From assembly GCF_023016525.1 (NCBI RefSeq), contig NZ_JALKCG010000011.1, forward strand, positions 22,997-86,996: a stretch of DNA of 64,000 bases. Direction: 5' to 3'. The position numbers were made by a program, and so were the translations under genes. The stretch comes from Ancylobacter koreensis (GTDB taxonomy: Bacteria > Pseudomonadota > Alphaproteobacteria > Rhizobiales > Xanthobacteraceae). The first letter of the stretch is position 1. Every line of letters begins with the position of its first letter. The notes under the pieces were generated by a model. The model searched no databases. It was not told the origin of the DNA and saw only the letters and a program-made list of their open reading frames with translations. Below, one piece after another: positions 36,665-46,254 of this stretch.

Positions 36665-37610
36665 TGGGCAGGTTCCGCGACAGCGCGTCCAGCACGGCCA
36701 TGCGGACGGCGACGCCCATCTCGACCTGCTCGCGGATGAGGGACTGGGCGCCGTCGGCGACCGCCGAATCGATCTCGACGCCCCGGTTCATCGGGCCGGG
36801 ATGCATCACCAGCGCATCGGGTTTCGCGTAGCGCAGCTTGGCCTCGTCGAGCCCCCAGAAGTGGAAATATTCTTTCACCGAAGGGACATAGGAGCCGTTC
36901 ATGCGCTCGCGCTGGAGGCGCAGCATCATCACGATGTCGACGTCCGCGAGGCCGCTGCGCATGTCGTGATGCACCGCGACGCCGAAGTGCTCGATGCCGC
37001 TCGGCAGCAGGGTCGGCGGGGCGACGACGCGCACCTGCGCCCCGAGCGCCTGCAGCAGCAGGATGTTCGAGCGGGCGACCCGCGAATGGGTGATGTCGCC
37101 GCAGATGGCGACGGTCAGGCCCTGTATGCGCCCCTTGTTGCGGCGGATGGTCAGCGCGTCGAGCAGGGCCTGCGTGGGGTGCTCATGGGCGCCGTCGCCG
37201 GCATTGACCACCGAGCAGTCGACCTTGCGGGCGAGCAGTTCGGCGGCGCCGGAGGCGCTGTGGCGCACGATCAGCACGTCCGGGTGCATGGCGTTGAGCG
37301 TCGCCGCGGTGTCGATGAGCGTCTCGCCCTTCTTCACCGAGGAATTGCCGACCGACATGTTCATGACGTCGGCGCCGAGGCGCTTGCCGGCCAGCTCGAA
37401 GGAGGACTGGGTGCGGGTCGACGCTTCGAAGAACAGGTTGATCTGGGTGCGGCCGCGCAAAGTCGCCCGTTTCTTCTCTACCTGGCGGTTGAGAACGACG
37501 AACTCTTCGGCGAGGTCGAGAAGGCCGACGATCTCGTCGGGCGACAGGCCCTCGATGCCGAGCAGATGCCGGCGCTGGAGGGTGAAACTGGCGGTCGGGT
37601 TCGATGTCAT
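36657..37610 (-). CDS. pyrB: Aspartate carbamoyltransferase catalytic subunit
   Basis: PyrB condenses carbamoyl phosphate and aspartate in pyrimidine synthesis. The 317-aa protein has the carbamoyl-phosphate site [39 protein letters not shown] and the aspartate-domain [13 protein letters not shown]. The start at 37610 ([18 protein letters not shown]) matches the family. There is no pyrI. The overlap with pyrC' supports a PyrB-PyrC' complex. Confidence 0.96.
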   Translation of the reverse strand: MTSNPTASFTLQRRHLLGIEGLSPDEIVGLLDLAEEFVVLNRQVEKKRATLRGRTQINLFFEASTRTQSSFELAGKRLGADVMNMSVGNSSVKKGETLIDTAATLNAMHPDVLIVRHSASGAAELLARKVDCSVVNAGDGAHEHPTQALLDALTIRRNKGRIQGLTVAICGDITHSRVARSNILLLQALGAQVRVVAPPTLLPSGIEHFGVAVHHDMRSGLADVDIVMMLRLQRERMNGSYVPSVKEYFHFWGLDEAKLRYAKPDALVMHPGPMNRGVEIDSAVADGAQSLIREQVEMGVAVRMAVLDALSRNLPNA

Positions 37611-37822
37611 ATCGAAGTCGGCTGGATAGACGCACCCGCCCTCCGCCGCAAGCGCGCAGACGCGTCCCGGACGCTCTTTCCCCCTGTTCGTCGCCGCTGC
37701 CCCTCGCACCGGGCCCGAATGCGCGCACCGGAGGCGGTGCATAGGTGCCGGAACCTTACGCAGCGACGTGGCGTTGTCGCGGCACATGTCCCCCTCGCGG
37801 GGCGCGATCTGGAGCACTAGAG

Positions 37823-38212
37823 ATGACGACGATTCAGATGAAGCCCAGCCGCGGCCGGATCGCGGTCCTCGGCATCGCGGCGGCGCTGACCGCCTTCTCG
37901 GCCATCCCCGCCTCGGCCTTCCCGGCGTCCGGCGTCGGCGCGGCCTCCAGCGGTCTCTCGTCGGCGGCCTCGCCGGTCGAGAAGGTGCGCTGCAATGACG
38001 GCTGCAAGATCGGCATCGGCGTCGCCGCCGGTGTCGTGGCGGGCGCCGCCATCGCCAATTCGGCGCAGCGCCAGCGCTACTACGATGACGGGTATGGGCG
38101 CGGCGACGGCTATGGCCCGGTCTATTACCGCAGCAGCCCCGGCCCCCGCTATGGCCGCTGCTGGATCGAAACCAATCCCTATCGCGGCACCGGTTACTGG
38201 GGCCGCTGCTGA
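37823..38212 (+). CDS. Small exported glycine/tyrosine-rich protein
   Basis: A 129-aa protein with a signal peptide ([22 protein letters not shown]), a Ser/Ala stretch, a Cys pair ([10 protein letters not shown]), one hydrophobic glycine-rich segment ([17 protein letters not shown]) that could be a glycine zipper, and a Gly/Tyr/Arg-rich tail ending in two more Cys (RCWIE and WGRC). The layout resembles other small envelope proteins of Hyphomicrobiales. Function unknown. ATG 37823 is preceded by GGAGCACTAGAG. Confidence 0.7.
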   Translation: MTTIQMKPSRGRIAVLGIAAALTAFSAIPASAFPASGVGAASSGLSSAASPVEKVRCNDGCKIGIGVAAGVVAGAAIANSAQRQRYYDDGYGRGDGYGPVYYRSSPGPRYGRCWIETNPYRGTGYWGRC

Positions 38213-38219
38213 CGAAGGC

Positions 38220-38245
38220 GGGCGGCGGGAGAGATCCCGTCGCCC
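38220..38245. terminator. Hairpin between convergent genes
   Basis: GGGCGGCGGGA, loop GAGA, TCCCGTCGCCC: an 11-bp stem with one G-U pair, directly after the exported protein and before the convergent AEC transporter. No T-run follows, so termination is only likely, not certain. Confidence 0.45.
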
Positions 38246-38252
38246 GTTCCGT

Positions 38253-39197
38253 CTACGAGGCGTGCCAGATGAAGCTGACCACCGCGATCACCGCCGGCAT
38301 GGTCAGCGCCGCCAGAAGGGTCTGCACGGTCAGCATTTCCGCCAGCAACGGCGCGTCCCCGCCCATCTGGCGGGCCAGCACGTAGCCGTTCGGCGCCGAG
38401 GGCACGGACGCGCCGACCGCCACCACCAGAAGCTCGACTTCCCGCAATCCCAGCATCAGCCCGATGCCGACCGCCAGCGTCGGCATGAAGAGCAGCTTGA
38501 CCGCGCTGGCGAACCACGTCGCCGCGCGTGGCCGGCGCAGATCCTCCAGCCGCAGGCCGGCCCCCACCACCAGCAGCCCGAGCGCCAGCGAGGCGCGCCC
38601 GAGTATGTCGCCGAAAGTGACGATGACCGGCGGGATCGGCACGTCGAAGGCGTTGATCAGCGCGCCCGCGGCGCAGGACCAGATGAACGGGTTGCGCACC
38701 AGTTGGAGCAGCAGCAGGCGGTTGCTGGTGCCGGCGTTTTCGCCGTGGCGGGCGAGCACGATGACGCTGAGCGTGTTGAGCACGGGGATCATCACCGCGA
38801 GGCCGACCGCCGCCACGGCGAGCCCTTTGGTGCCCGCCAGCGTGCCGGAGACAGCGAGCGCGATATAGGTGTTCCAGCGCAGCGCGCCCTGGAACAGCGA
38901 GGTATAGCTCGGCCCGGCCAGCGCGAAGGCACGGCAGATCGCAGGCCGGGCCAGCGTGAGCGCGGCGCCGACGATGAAGATCGAGCCCAGCAGGGCGGCG
39001 GAGACCTCGACCACCGCCACCTCGCCGAGCTCGGCGCGCGAGATGCTGACGATCAGCAGCGCCGGGAACAGCACGAAATAGGTGAGCCGCTCCAGCGCGA
39101 TCCAGTGCGAGGCCTCGGGCAGCAGGCCGCGCTTGAGCACAGCGCCGAGCGCGATGACGAGGAACACCGGCACCAGTGCGCCGAGCACGGCGTGCAT
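38253..39197 (-). CDS. AEC (auxin efflux carrier) family transporter
   Basis: A 314-aa membrane protein with ten predicted helices in two five-helix halves. Family features are MHAVLGALVPVFLVIALGAVLKRG at the N-terminus (in parts), the half-1 region LTYFVLFPALLI, and SVPSAPNGYVLARQMGGD in the second half. Members export or facilitate small organic acids such as malonate; the substrate here is unknown. Its start is two bp from the end of ruvX, so co-transcription is likely. Confidence 0.9.
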   Translation of the reverse strand: MHAVLGALVPVFLVIALGAVLKRGLLPEASHWIALERLTYFVLFPALLIVSISRAELGEVAVVEVSAALLGSIFIVGAALTLARPAICRAFALAGPSYTSLFQGALRWNTYIALAVSGTLAGTKGLAVAAVGLAVMIPVLNTLSVIVLARHGENAGTSNRLLLLQLVRNPFIWSCAAGALINAFDVPIPPVIVTFGDILGRASLALGLLVVGAGLRLEDLRRPRAATWFASAVKLLFMPTLAVGIGLMLGLREVELLVVAVGASVPSAPNGYVLARQMGGDAPLLAEMLTVQTLLAALTMPAVIAVVSFIWHAS

Positions 39198-39198
39198 G

Positions 39199-39681
39199 TC
39201 AGCGGTCCCCGGCGAGGAAACGCAGCCGGTCGAGCGCGCCCTGCAGGATGAAGGTGGCGGCCTGCTGGTCCACGACCTCGGCGCGGCGCGCCCGGCTCAT
39301 GTCGGTGGCGATCATCTCGCGTTCCACTGCGGCGGTGGAGAGGCGCTCGTCCCACAGGATGATCGGCAGCTCGGTGAGCTTGGCGAAGTTGCGGGCGAAT
39401 GCGCGCGAGGACTGCGCGCGCGGGCCTTCGCTGCCGTCCATGTTGACCGGCAGGCCGAGCACGAAGCCGGCGGCGCCGCGTGCCTGCGCGAGGGCGAGGA
39501 TGCGCTGCGCGTCCGGGGTGAACTGCTTGCGTGCGATGGTCTCGACCGGCGTGGCGAGCCGCCGCTCGGGGTCACAGCTCGCCACCCCGATGGTCTTGGT
39601 GCCGAGGTCGAGCCCGATCAGGCCTCCGCGCGCGGGCAGGAGGGGGGCGGCGTCGGCGACGGTGAGGATGGCGGCGGGCAT
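39199..39681 (-). CDS. ruvX: Holliday junction resolvase-like RuvX (YqgF)
   Basis: A 160-aa RNase H-fold protein, cytosolic, implicated in pre-16S rRNA 5' processing and originally predicted as a Holliday junction resolvase. It shows GLIGLDLGTKTIGVASCD (first catalytic Asp), GFVLGLPVNMDGSEGPR and LWDERLSTAAVE with the Asp-Glu pair, and a final VVDQQAATFILQ. The start at 39681 omits a basic open stretch up to 39795. Confidence 0.95.
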   Translation of the reverse strand: MPAAILTVADAAPLLPARGGLIGLDLGTKTIGVASCDPERRLATPVETIARKQFTPDAQRILALAQARGAAGFVLGLPVNMDGSEGPRAQSSRAFARNFAKLTELPIILWDERLSTAAVEREMIATDMSRARRAEVVDQQAATFILQGALDRLRFLAGDR

Positions 39682-39841
39682 GATGGCAGCGCCTAGCACG
39701 GCGCCGGCGCGGGCGCCATCGCGATGCCGCAGGGGCGGGGCGAAACCGGCACGGCGACGCTTCGGCCGCCGTCGCGCTTGAGTCACGGCCGGCACGCACT
39801 ATCTTGCCCGCGCAGTTCTGACGCCCGAGGGAGAGATGGCG

Positions 39842-40543
39842 ATGAAGATCACCTGGTTTGGCCACGCCGCGTTCCGGCTGGATTTCGCGGACAAGGCGGT
39901 GCTGATCGACCCGTTCTTCTCCGGCAATCCCTCTTTCAAGAGCGATGTCGCCACCGCCAGCGCGGGCGTCCGCCACGTGCTGCTCACCCACGGCCATGGC
40001 GACCATGTCGGCGACACGGTGGCCATCGCCAAGGCGAACGCCGCGACCGTCGTCGCCAATGCGGATCTGGCGAGCTGGCTCGGCACGCAGGGGGTCGAAT
40101 CGCTGGAGATGATGAACGCCGGCGGCACCATCCATCTCGACGGCTTTTCGGTGAGCATGGTGCGGGCCGACCATTCCTCGGGAATGGTGCGCGACGGCGC
40201 CACGGTCTATCTCGGCAACGCCAACGGGCTGATCGTGAAGGCACCCGGCGAGCCGACCGTCTGGCACATGGGCGATACCGATATCTTCTCCGACATGGCG
40301 CTGATCGCCGAGATCCACAAGCCGGACGTGGTGATCGTGCCGATCGGCGACCGCTTTACCATGGGCCCCGAGACAGCGGCGCTCGCGGTGTCGCGCTATC
40401 TCGGCGGGCTCACCGTCATTCCAGCCCACTACGCCTCCTTCGGCCTGCTGGAGCCGAGCGCGGACCGTTTCGTGACGATGGTCGGCGAAGAGGCGACGGT
40501 GGTGGTGCCCGAGAACGGCGTGCCGCTGGAGCTGGCGCGCTAA
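39842..40543 (+). CDS. UPF0173 metallo-beta-lactamase-fold hydrolase
   Basis: A 233-aa metal-dependent hydrolase. It begins [14 protein letters not shown] and has the di-metal motif in [12 protein letters not shown], a later His in VRADHSSGM, Asp in WHMGDTDIF, and VIPAHYASF, typical of UPF0173. The substrate is unknown. GAGGGAG is 7 bp from ATG 39842; ATG 39836 would abut it, so 39842 is preferred. It sits between ruvX and gatC, as in many related genomes. Confidence 0.92.
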   Translation: MKITWFGHAAFRLDFADKAVLIDPFFSGNPSFKSDVATASAGVRHVLLTHGHGDHVGDTVAIAKANAATVVANADLASWLGTQGVESLEMMNAGGTIHLDGFSVSMVRADHSSGMVRDGATVYLGNANGLIVKAPGEPTVWHMGDTDIFSDMALIAEIHKPDVVIVPIGDRFTMGPETAALAVSRYLGGLTVIPAHYASFGLLEPSADRFVTMVGEEATVVVPENGVPLELAR

Positions 40544-40552
40544 GGGAGCGTC

Positions 40553-41455
40553 TCAGCCGCCCACGGCCTTGAGTGCGTGGCGCACGGCGCTGGCCTGCCG
40601 GGCGAGCGCCGTGGCGATCAGGCGCTCCATGGCGTCGATGAGCGCCGGCTCGGCGACGACACCGCTGCGTCCGTCCGCCTGCGGGTCGAGGCGGCGGACC
40701 AGCCCCGCCTCGGTGGCCTTCTGCACGATGTCCACGACATGCGAGCGCGAGACGCGATAGGCGCGGGCGAGCCCAGCGACCGTCGCCGGCGCGCCGGTCG
40801 GCGCCGTGCCGAACAGGCCGAAGGCGATCATCAGCCCGCCGTCGCGGTCGACGAACAGCGCCAGCTCGGGAATGTCATAGACGGGTCGCCAGCCGCGCCG
40901 CAGCGGTTCGAGCAGCGCGTCGACGAAGGGGCCGAGGAACGCGTCGTCATCGAGCCGCGCCAGCCCGGCCTCGCCTTCCGGCATCACCAGCGACAGCGTC
41001 TTCAGCATTACGCGCCAACGTTCGCGATGAACGTCCAGCAGCCGCCCGGTGACGATGAGGCGCCGGCGGCGGCGGTCGGCATCCGGCGCCGGGGCCAACA
41101 GGCCGAGCAGGCGGAAGGCGGCGAGGATCGCGCCGACACGGCCGGGGCTGCAGATGTCCAGTGCCACCGCCTCGGCCTTCAGCCGGCCGACCGTCAGCCC
41201 CGGCGCCCCGGCGGGCTCGAAATGCATCTGCAGCATCAGCAGCGCGAGGGTGAGCCGGCCGCGGTCGTTCAAGACGCGGGTGAGCAGGAAATTACCGCGA
41301 TAGGCGGTGGCAAGGTGGATGGCCGCCTGCCGGGCGATCCAGGGAAAATCCGGCCGCGCGCGCAGGCGGCGGCGCTCCTCGACCTCGGCGGGCATCAGCA
41401 CCTCATAGCCATATATGTGGCGGCCGGACGCTGCCCTGATTTCCGACGCCGCCAT
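40553..41455 (-). CDS. Predicted winged-helix DNA-binding protein
   Basis: A 300-aa protein that I cannot assign to a named family. The C-terminal third has a clear helix-turn-helix, TVAGLARAYRVSRSHVVDIVQKATEAGLVRR, like MarR/GntR winged helices (quoted only to show the positions about 232-262 with the S-R-S-H-V turn). The N-terminal half has a second helix-rich region, LTVGRLKAEAVALDICSPGRVGAIL, that could be another winged helix. It may regulate nearby genes. ATG 41455 has GAGGAG at the right distance. Confidence 0.68.
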   Translation of the reverse strand: MAASEIRAASGRHIYGYEVLMPAEVEERRRLRARPDFPWIARQAAIHLATAYRGNFLLTRVLNDRGRLTLALLMLQMHFEPAGAPGLTVGRLKAEAVALDICSPGRVGAILAAFRLLGLLAPAPDADRRRRRLIVTGRLLDVHRERWRVMLKTLSLVMPEGEAGLARLDDDAFLGPFVDALLEPLRRGWRPVYDIPELALFVDRDGGLMIAFGLFGTAPTGAPATVAGLARAYRVSRSHVVDIVQKATEAGLVRRLDPQADGRSGVVAEPALIDAMERLIATALARQASAVRHALKAVGG

Positions 41456-41564
41456 GTGCCGCTCCTCACCTGCCGGCATTGTGACCAATAATCGGCATTG
41501 CCGTCACCTCGGGGAAGTCCGACAGTCCCGCTGTTTCCCCTAGGAGACGTCAACGGAGAAACAC

Positions 41565-41942
41565 ATGAACGGACTGCGTTCACAGAATCGTTTCCGCGCA
41601 CCGTATCTTGCAGCGGCGGGCGCGGCAGCCCTGTTTCTCGTGGCGATAGGCCTCGGCGCCGGCGGCACGGCGCATGCCGCGGTCGTCTATTGCACGGGCC
41701 CCGGAGTGCCGGTCGGCTGTGTCGTGCGTCCCACCCCCTATGTCGCGCCGGCGCCGGCCGCCCGTGCGGCGGTCTACTGCACGCGACCGGGCTATCCCGT
41801 CGGCTGCGTCGGCGGCGTGGGTGCGCCCGGTGTCGGGGCTCCCGGCGTCGGTGTCGCGGGCACGCCGGCGACCCGCGCCGTCGCCCGTCCCGGTCCCGGC
41901 GTGAATGGCGGCGGTCCGGTGAACCGCCCGGGCCTGCGCTAG
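41565..41942 (+). CDS. Small exported protein with two YCTxPGxPVGCV repeats
   Basis: A 125-aa protein with an N-terminal membrane/signal segment (YLAAAGAAALFLVAIGLGAG, cleaving near AHA). The mature part has two copies of a Cys-containing motif, YCTGPGVPVGCV (residues about 43-54) and YCTRPGYPVGCV (about 68-79), then a Gly/Ala/Pro/Val low-complexity tail. The four Cys could form disulfides. Function unknown. GGAG lies 8 bp before the ATG. Confidence 0.72.
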   Translation: MNGLRSQNRFRAPYLAAAGAAALFLVAIGLGAGGTAHAAVVYCTGPGVPVGCVVRPTPYVAPAPAARAAVYCTRPGYPVGCVGGVGAPGVGAPGVGVAGTPATRAVARPGPGVNGGGPVNRPGLR

Positions 41943-41984
41943 GGAAACCGGCCTGCGCTGAACATATCTGACACGGAGTATCCC

Positions 41985-42281
41985 ATGCCCACCCATATTC
42001 TCGCCCGCCGCGCGCTCGCTGCCACCATTGTCGGCGGCGCGCTTCTCGCCGCGCCGGCCGCCTTCGCCGACCAGGCGGCCGGCAAGGCCTGCGCGGCCTC
42101 GCTGACGCCGGATGGCAAGGCGATCTATTCCGGCGTGATCGCGGCCGGCAACAGCGGCGATCTGCGCACCCTCGTCACCGACACCGCCCGTTCGCTCGTC
42201 ATGTCGGGCCAGATCGACCGCGGCAATGCCCGCGCCAATGCCGAAGCGGCGGGGCAGTGCCTGGAGCAGGCGCGCTCCTGA
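41985..42281 (+). CDS. Small exported protein (98 aa)
   Basis: A signal peptide (RRALAATIVGGALLAAPAAFA) is followed by a short helical mature domain with two Cys (KACAASLTP and AGQCLEQA) that could pair. The sequence ADQAAGKACAASL ... DTARSLVMSGQI is the type of small periplasmic protein common in Hyphomicrobiales. It follows the repeat protein by 42 bp and may share its transcript. Function unknown. Confidence 0.72.
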   Translation: MPTHILARRALAATIVGGALLAAPAAFADQAAGKACAASLTPDGKAIYSGVIAAGNSGDLRTLVTDTARSLVMSGQIDRGNARANAEAAGQCLEQARS

Positions 42282-42395
42282 GCGCCGGCTCGACCGACAT
42301 CCGAATCCCGCCGATGCCGGGCGCCGCGCGTTGCGGGGCGCGGTGCCCGCCTGCTATACGGCGCGCATCGGTTTTCAAGTGAACTGGGATTTCGG

Positions 42396-42683
42396 ATGTC
42401 GGTCGATCAGGCGACGGTCCGGCGAGTGGCGCATCTGTCGCGCATCGCCGTGACGGAGGACGAGGTGGCCCATCTGCAGGGCGAGCTCAATGCCATTCTC
42501 GCCTTCGTGGATGAGCTCGGCGAGGTGGACACCACCGGCGTCGAGCCGATGACCAGCGTCATCCCCATGAAGCTTCCGCTGCGCGCGGACGTCGTGAACG
42601 ACGGCTTCTACCCTGAGCGCGTGCTGGCCAATGCGCCGGCCGGCGAGGACGGCTTCTTCGCCGTGCCGAAAGTGGTGGAGTGA
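42396..42683 (+). CDS. gatC: Asp-tRNA(Asn)/Glu-tRNA(Gln) amidotransferase subunit C
   Basis: The 95-aa GatC subunit stabilises GatA in the GatCAB complex that amidates mischarged Glu-tRNA(Gln) and Asp-tRNA(Asn). It shows [43 protein letters not shown] and LRADVV, all typical. gatA follows 5 bp downstream. Confidence 0.95.
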   Translation: MSVDQATVRRVAHLSRIAVTEDEVAHLQGELNAILAFVDELGEVDTTGVEPMTSVIPMKLPLRADVVNDGFYPERVLANAPAGEDGFFAVPKVVE

Positions 42684-42688
42684 GCCTC

Positions 42689-44170
42689 ATGAGCGAGCTG
42701 ACCTCCCTCACCATCGCCGCCGCCCGCGAGGGGCTGGCGCAGGGCAACTTCACCGCCACCGAGCTGACGCGGGCCTATCTCGACGCCATCGAGCCGGCCG
42801 GCGACCTCAACGCCTATGTGCTGACCACGCCCGAAAAGGCGCTGGAGATGGCCGCCGCCAGCGATGCGCGGATCGCGAAAGGCGAGGCGGGGCCGCTGGA
42901 GGGTGTCCCGCTCGGCATCAAGGACAATTACGCGGTGGAGGGCGTGCGGACCACCGCCGGTTCGAAGATCCTCGGCAACTTCATCCCGCCCTATGAATCG
43001 ACCGTCACCGGCAATCTGTGGCGCGCCGGCGCGGTGTTCCTGGGCAAGCTGAACCAGGACGAGTTCGCCATGGGCTCCTCCACCGAGTCCAGTGCCTTCG
43101 GCCCCACCGTCAATCCGTGGCGGCGCAACGGCTCCTCGCAGCCGTTGGTGCCGGGCGGCTCGTCCGGCGGCTCGGCGGCGGCGGTGGCCGCGCATATCTG
43201 CGCGGGCGCGGCGGGCACCGACACCGGCGGCTCGATCCGCCAGCCAGCGGCCTTCACCGGCACGGTCGGGATCAAGCCGACCTATGGGCGCTGCTCGCGC
43301 TGGGGCATCATCGCTTACGCCTCCTCGCTCGACCAGGCCGGGCCGATCGCCCGCTCGGTGAACGACGCGGCGCTGCTGCTGCGCGCCATGGCGGGGCATG
43401 ACCCGAAGGATTCGACGAGCGCCAACCTGCCGGTGCCGGATTACGAGGCGCATTGCGGCGCCTCCGTGCGCGGCAAGCGCATCGGCATCCCAAAGGAGTA
43501 CCGCGTCGACGGCATGTCGCCCGAGATCGCCGCGCTATGGGACAAGGGCGCCGACATGCTGCGCGACGCGGGGGCGGAGGTCGTCGAGATCAGCCTGCCG
43601 CACACCAAATACGCGCTGCCGGCCTATTACATCGTGGCGCTCGCCGAGGCCTCTTCGAACCTCGCCCGCTATGATGGCGTGCGCTATGGCGAGCGCGTGC
43701 CCGGCCGCGACATCGTGGAGCTCTACGAGAAGACCCGCGCCGCCGGCTTTGGCGACGAGGTGCGCCGGCGCATCATGATCGGCACCTATGTGCTCTCCGC
43801 CGGCTATTACGACGCCTATTACCTGAAGGCGCAGAAGGTGCGCACGCTGATCAAGCGCGACTTCGAGAACGCCTTCGCCGAAGGTATCGACGCCGTTCTG
43901 GCGCCCGCCACTCCGTCATCGGCCTTCGGCATTGGCGAGAAGTCGGGCGCCGATCCGGTGGAGATGTATCTGCAGGACGTGTTCACCGTGACGCTGAACA
44001 TGGCCGGCCTGCCGGGCATCTCGGTGCCGGCGGGGCTGTCGGCCGAAGGGTTGCCGCTCGGCCTCCAGCTCATCGGAAAGCCCTTCGCCGAGCAGGAGCT
44101 GTTCGCGCTCGGCCAGGTGATCGAGGAGGCCGCCGGCCGCCTCACCGTGCCGGACAAATGGTGGCTGTGA
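42689..44170 (+). CDS. gatA: Asp-tRNA(Asn)/Glu-tRNA(Gln) amidotransferase subunit A
   Basis: GatA is the glutaminase of GatCAB. The 493-aa amidase-signature protein contains the Lys of [10 protein letters not shown], the cis-Ser in [12 protein letters not shown] and the nucleophile Ser in [15 protein letters not shown] 42689 has GGAG at 8 bp; a GTG nine bases upstream is also in frame. The stop overlaps the chorismate mutase start by one base. Confidence 0.96.
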   Translation: MSELTSLTIAAAREGLAQGNFTATELTRAYLDAIEPAGDLNAYVLTTPEKALEMAAASDARIAKGEAGPLEGVPLGIKDNYAVEGVRTTAGSKILGNFIPPYESTVTGNLWRAGAVFLGKLNQDEFAMGSSTESSAFGPTVNPWRRNGSSQPLVPGGSSGGSAAAVAAHICAGAAGTDTGGSIRQPAAFTGTVGIKPTYGRCSRWGIIAYASSLDQAGPIARSVNDAALLLRAMAGHDPKDSTSANLPVPDYEAHCGASVRGKRIGIPKEYRVDGMSPEIAALWDKGADMLRDAGAEVVEISLPHTKYALPAYYIVALAEASSNLARYDGVRYGERVPGRDIVELYEKTRAAGFGDEVRRRIMIGTYVLSAGYYDAYYLKAQKVRTLIKRDFENAFAEGIDAVLAPATPSSAFGIGEKSGADPVEMYLQDVFTVTLNMAGLPGISVPAGLSAEGLPLGLQLIGKPFAEQELFALGQVIEEAAGRLTVPDKWWL

Positions 44171-44466
44171 TGGGACGTATCCTGCCCGACAATGAGAGCG
44201 CCCTCGCGCCCTTCCGGGCGGAGATCGACGTCCTCGACGCCCAGATGGTCGAGCTGCTCGCCCGCCGCTTCGAGGTCGTGAAGCATGTCGTGGCGGTGAA
44301 GAAGGCGGAGGGCCTCGCCGCCTTCCTGCCGGAGCGGGTCGAGGACGTAATCGAGAAGGTCAGCGCCCGCGCCGAGACCAAGGGCCTGCCGCCGGAGCTC
44401 GTCGAGAAGCTCTGGCGCGTGCTGATCGAGTGGGTGATCGACTACGAGAACGAGCGGCTGGGCTGA
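44170..44466 (+). CDS. Chorismate mutase (AroQ type)
   Basis: A 98-aa all-helical AroQ-fold protein: FRAEIDVLDAQMVELLARRFEVV, HVVAVKK, ERVEDVIEKV and a final ELVEKLWRVLIEWVIDYE (quoted in parts). The conserved Arg, Lys and Glu of the active site are present. It converts chorismate to prephenate for Phe/Tyr synthesis; the fold is also used in isochorismate-pyruvate lyases. Its ATG overlaps the gatA stop, so it is translated as part of the gatCA operon, an unexpected link of tRNA amidation and aromatic synthesis. Confidence 0.9.
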   Translation: MGRILPDNESALAPFRAEIDVLDAQMVELLARRFEVVKHVVAVKKAEGLAAFLPERVEDVIEKVSARAETKGLPPELVEKLWRVLIEWVIDYENERLG

Positions 44467-44503
44467 GGCAGGCCGCCGCTGCGTAGGGGCAGGGCGCTAC
44501 GGC

Positions 44504-45655
44504 TCAGTCGCGCTTGCCGGGAGGCGAGCGCCAGCGGCTGAGATAGGCCAGCGTGTCGAGATGTCGCTTGCGCAGGCTGCGCGCGAGCTTCTGCCGCGTG
44601 ACCTTGGCGAAGGTCGTCAGGAGCTTCGACGTCGACTTGTTGAAGCGTGTCAGCTCCTTTTCCATCGCGTTGCGCTCCTCGACCAGCGCGCGCAGGCGCC
44701 CGGCATCCGAGGTCTCGTCGCCGCCTGCGAGAATCAGCCGGTCGCCGACGGCGGCGCGCTCGATCAGGTCATCGAACAGGGCGGTGAGCTGGGCGAAGGG
44801 GTGCTGCCGGGCGAGCTCCGGCCATTTCATCTCGCCGCGCCGTTCGACGAAGGGGCGCTCGACACGCACGCGCTTCTCCAGCTCCGGCAGGTAGATCGAG
44901 ATCAGCTCCTCGCGCTGCTGCACGGTGAAGCTGGTCTCGTTCTTCAATATGTCGACGCTGCGCACGAGATGGGAGGCGATGCCCGGCAGGTAGCTGTGGC
45001 AGCTCTTCCAGGTGACGTAATGCGTCAGCGACTTGAGGATGGCGTGTTCCAGCGAGCGGATCGGGAAATGCGCCAGACGCACGCGCGGCAGCGGCCAGAC
45101 CGAGATGGGGCTGCCGTCGATGCGTACGCCGTGATTGCCGTTGTCGTAGACGACTTCGCCGTGCTGGCACAATTGCTTCGTCACCAGCGCCTTGAAGGCG
45201 CCGCGCACATTGCGCTCGATATGGGTGTGCAGGCGCTTGAGCGGGTCGACCTGCGCAGGGTCGTCATCGGCGCTGAGGACGTAGCAGATTTCGAAATAGC
45301 CACCCGCCATGCCGTCCGGGATGGCGCGCAGGTCTTCCTCGTATTCCTCGCGGCTTTGCGCGCAGATGAACTCGTCGGCGTCGAGCGCGGTGACGATGTC
45401 CCACGCTTCCTCGCGCAGCGCGTGCTGCATGAGCTGGGTGGTGCGCGGCCCCTGAAAGAACCCGCCGCTCCAGTTGTCATCGACGACTTCGAGGTTCGGA
45501 AATTCGGCCTTGAGTAGTTCGAGTATCTTCGGCGTGTTGTCCGACGAGCGGTCGTCGATGATGAACATCTTGTCGACGAAGGCAATATTATGCCTCACGA
45601 AGCACTCAAGGATGTCGGCCTCGTTCTTGACGAGCGAAACGGAAGCGATGCGCAT
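44504..45655 (-). CDS. Family 2-like glycosyltransferase
   Basis: A 383-aa cytosolic glycosyltransferase with GT-A fold features: a start MRIASVSLVKNEADILECFV, the nucleotide site IIDDRSSDNT, and the metal-binding ALDADEF motif. This group (glyco_tranf_2_4-like) often makes surface glycans. The C-terminal 80 residues are helical and basic (RQKLARSLRKRHLDTL). It is on the opposite strand inside the gat region and may have been inserted between gatA and gatB. Confidence 0.88.
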   Translation of the reverse strand: MRIASVSLVKNEADILECFVRHNIAFVDKMFIIDDRSSDNTPKILELLKAEFPNLEVVDDNWSGGFFQGPRTTQLMQHALREEAWDIVTALDADEFICAQSREEYEEDLRAIPDGMAGGYFEICYVLSADDDPAQVDPLKRLHTHIERNVRGAFKALVTKQLCQHGEVVYDNGNHGVRIDGSPISVWPLPRVRLAHFPIRSLEHAILKSLTHYVTWKSCHSYLPGIASHLVRSVDILKNETSFTVQQREELISIYLPELEKRVRVERPFVERRGEMKWPELARQHPFAQLTALFDDLIERAAVGDRLILAGGDETSDAGRLRALVEERNAMEKELTRFNKSTSKLLTTFAKVTRQKLARSLRKRHLDTLAYLSRWRSPPGKRD

Positions 45656-45815
45656 GAATGTCCGTGGGGCGTTCAATCGGCTCGGAGGCACGCTTTTCGC
45701 ATGGCCGGCAAACCAAGACAAGCTGCCGCGCCGCCGCCCGGCCTAAGCTGCAGGCCTTAACCCGCGCTACAAGCCTCATCCCGGATCGACTGACCGCCTC
45801 CGGATCCGGCCCCGT

Positions 45816-46106
45816 TCAGTCGTCCTGCATGCCGTCATCTACGGCCGAAAGCTGGACGGCCCATTCGCCCAGCGTGTCGGCGTTGCGGCAGAAGCCGGGA
45901 GGCGGGGCCTCCGGCTCGACGGCGCCGAGCCATTCCCGGCATTCCTCACCGGCACGGCAACCGAGGCAAAGCTGGGCGGCCGCGCGCAGTTCGTCTTCCC
46001 GGCCCGCCGCCATCGCCAGCAGGTCGACGCCCGCATGGTCCGACATGGCGCGAAACTGGCAAAGGCGTTCCTCTATCGTGTCCACGTGCAGGGCGGTCGC
46101 TCGCAT
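45816..46106 (-). CDS. DUF6455-like Cys-rich small protein
   Basis: A 96-aa protein with [14 protein letters not shown] and [12 protein letters not shown], the spaced Cys pattern of DUF6455, small alphaproteobacterial proteins of unknown role that may bind a metal or Fe-S cluster. The start at 46106 has GGAGAGGAG at the right spacing. Divergent from gatB. Confidence 0.75.
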   Translation of the reverse strand: MRATALHVDTIEERLCQFRAMSDHAGVDLLAMAAGREDELRAAAQLCLGCRAGEECREWLGAVEPEAPPPGFCRNADTLGEWAVQLSAVDDGMQDD

Positions 46107-46254
46107 GGCAGGCGCTCCTCTCCACCAATGCGCGAGGATGCCGCCAGCGATCCGGCGCGGCATTGATATGGCGCAACCGGCGCGCCGAGAGTTGTCGAAG
46201 CGGGCGGCGCGGAGTAGGGAACGGGGCGATCACGGACAACAGCAGGCCCGATCC

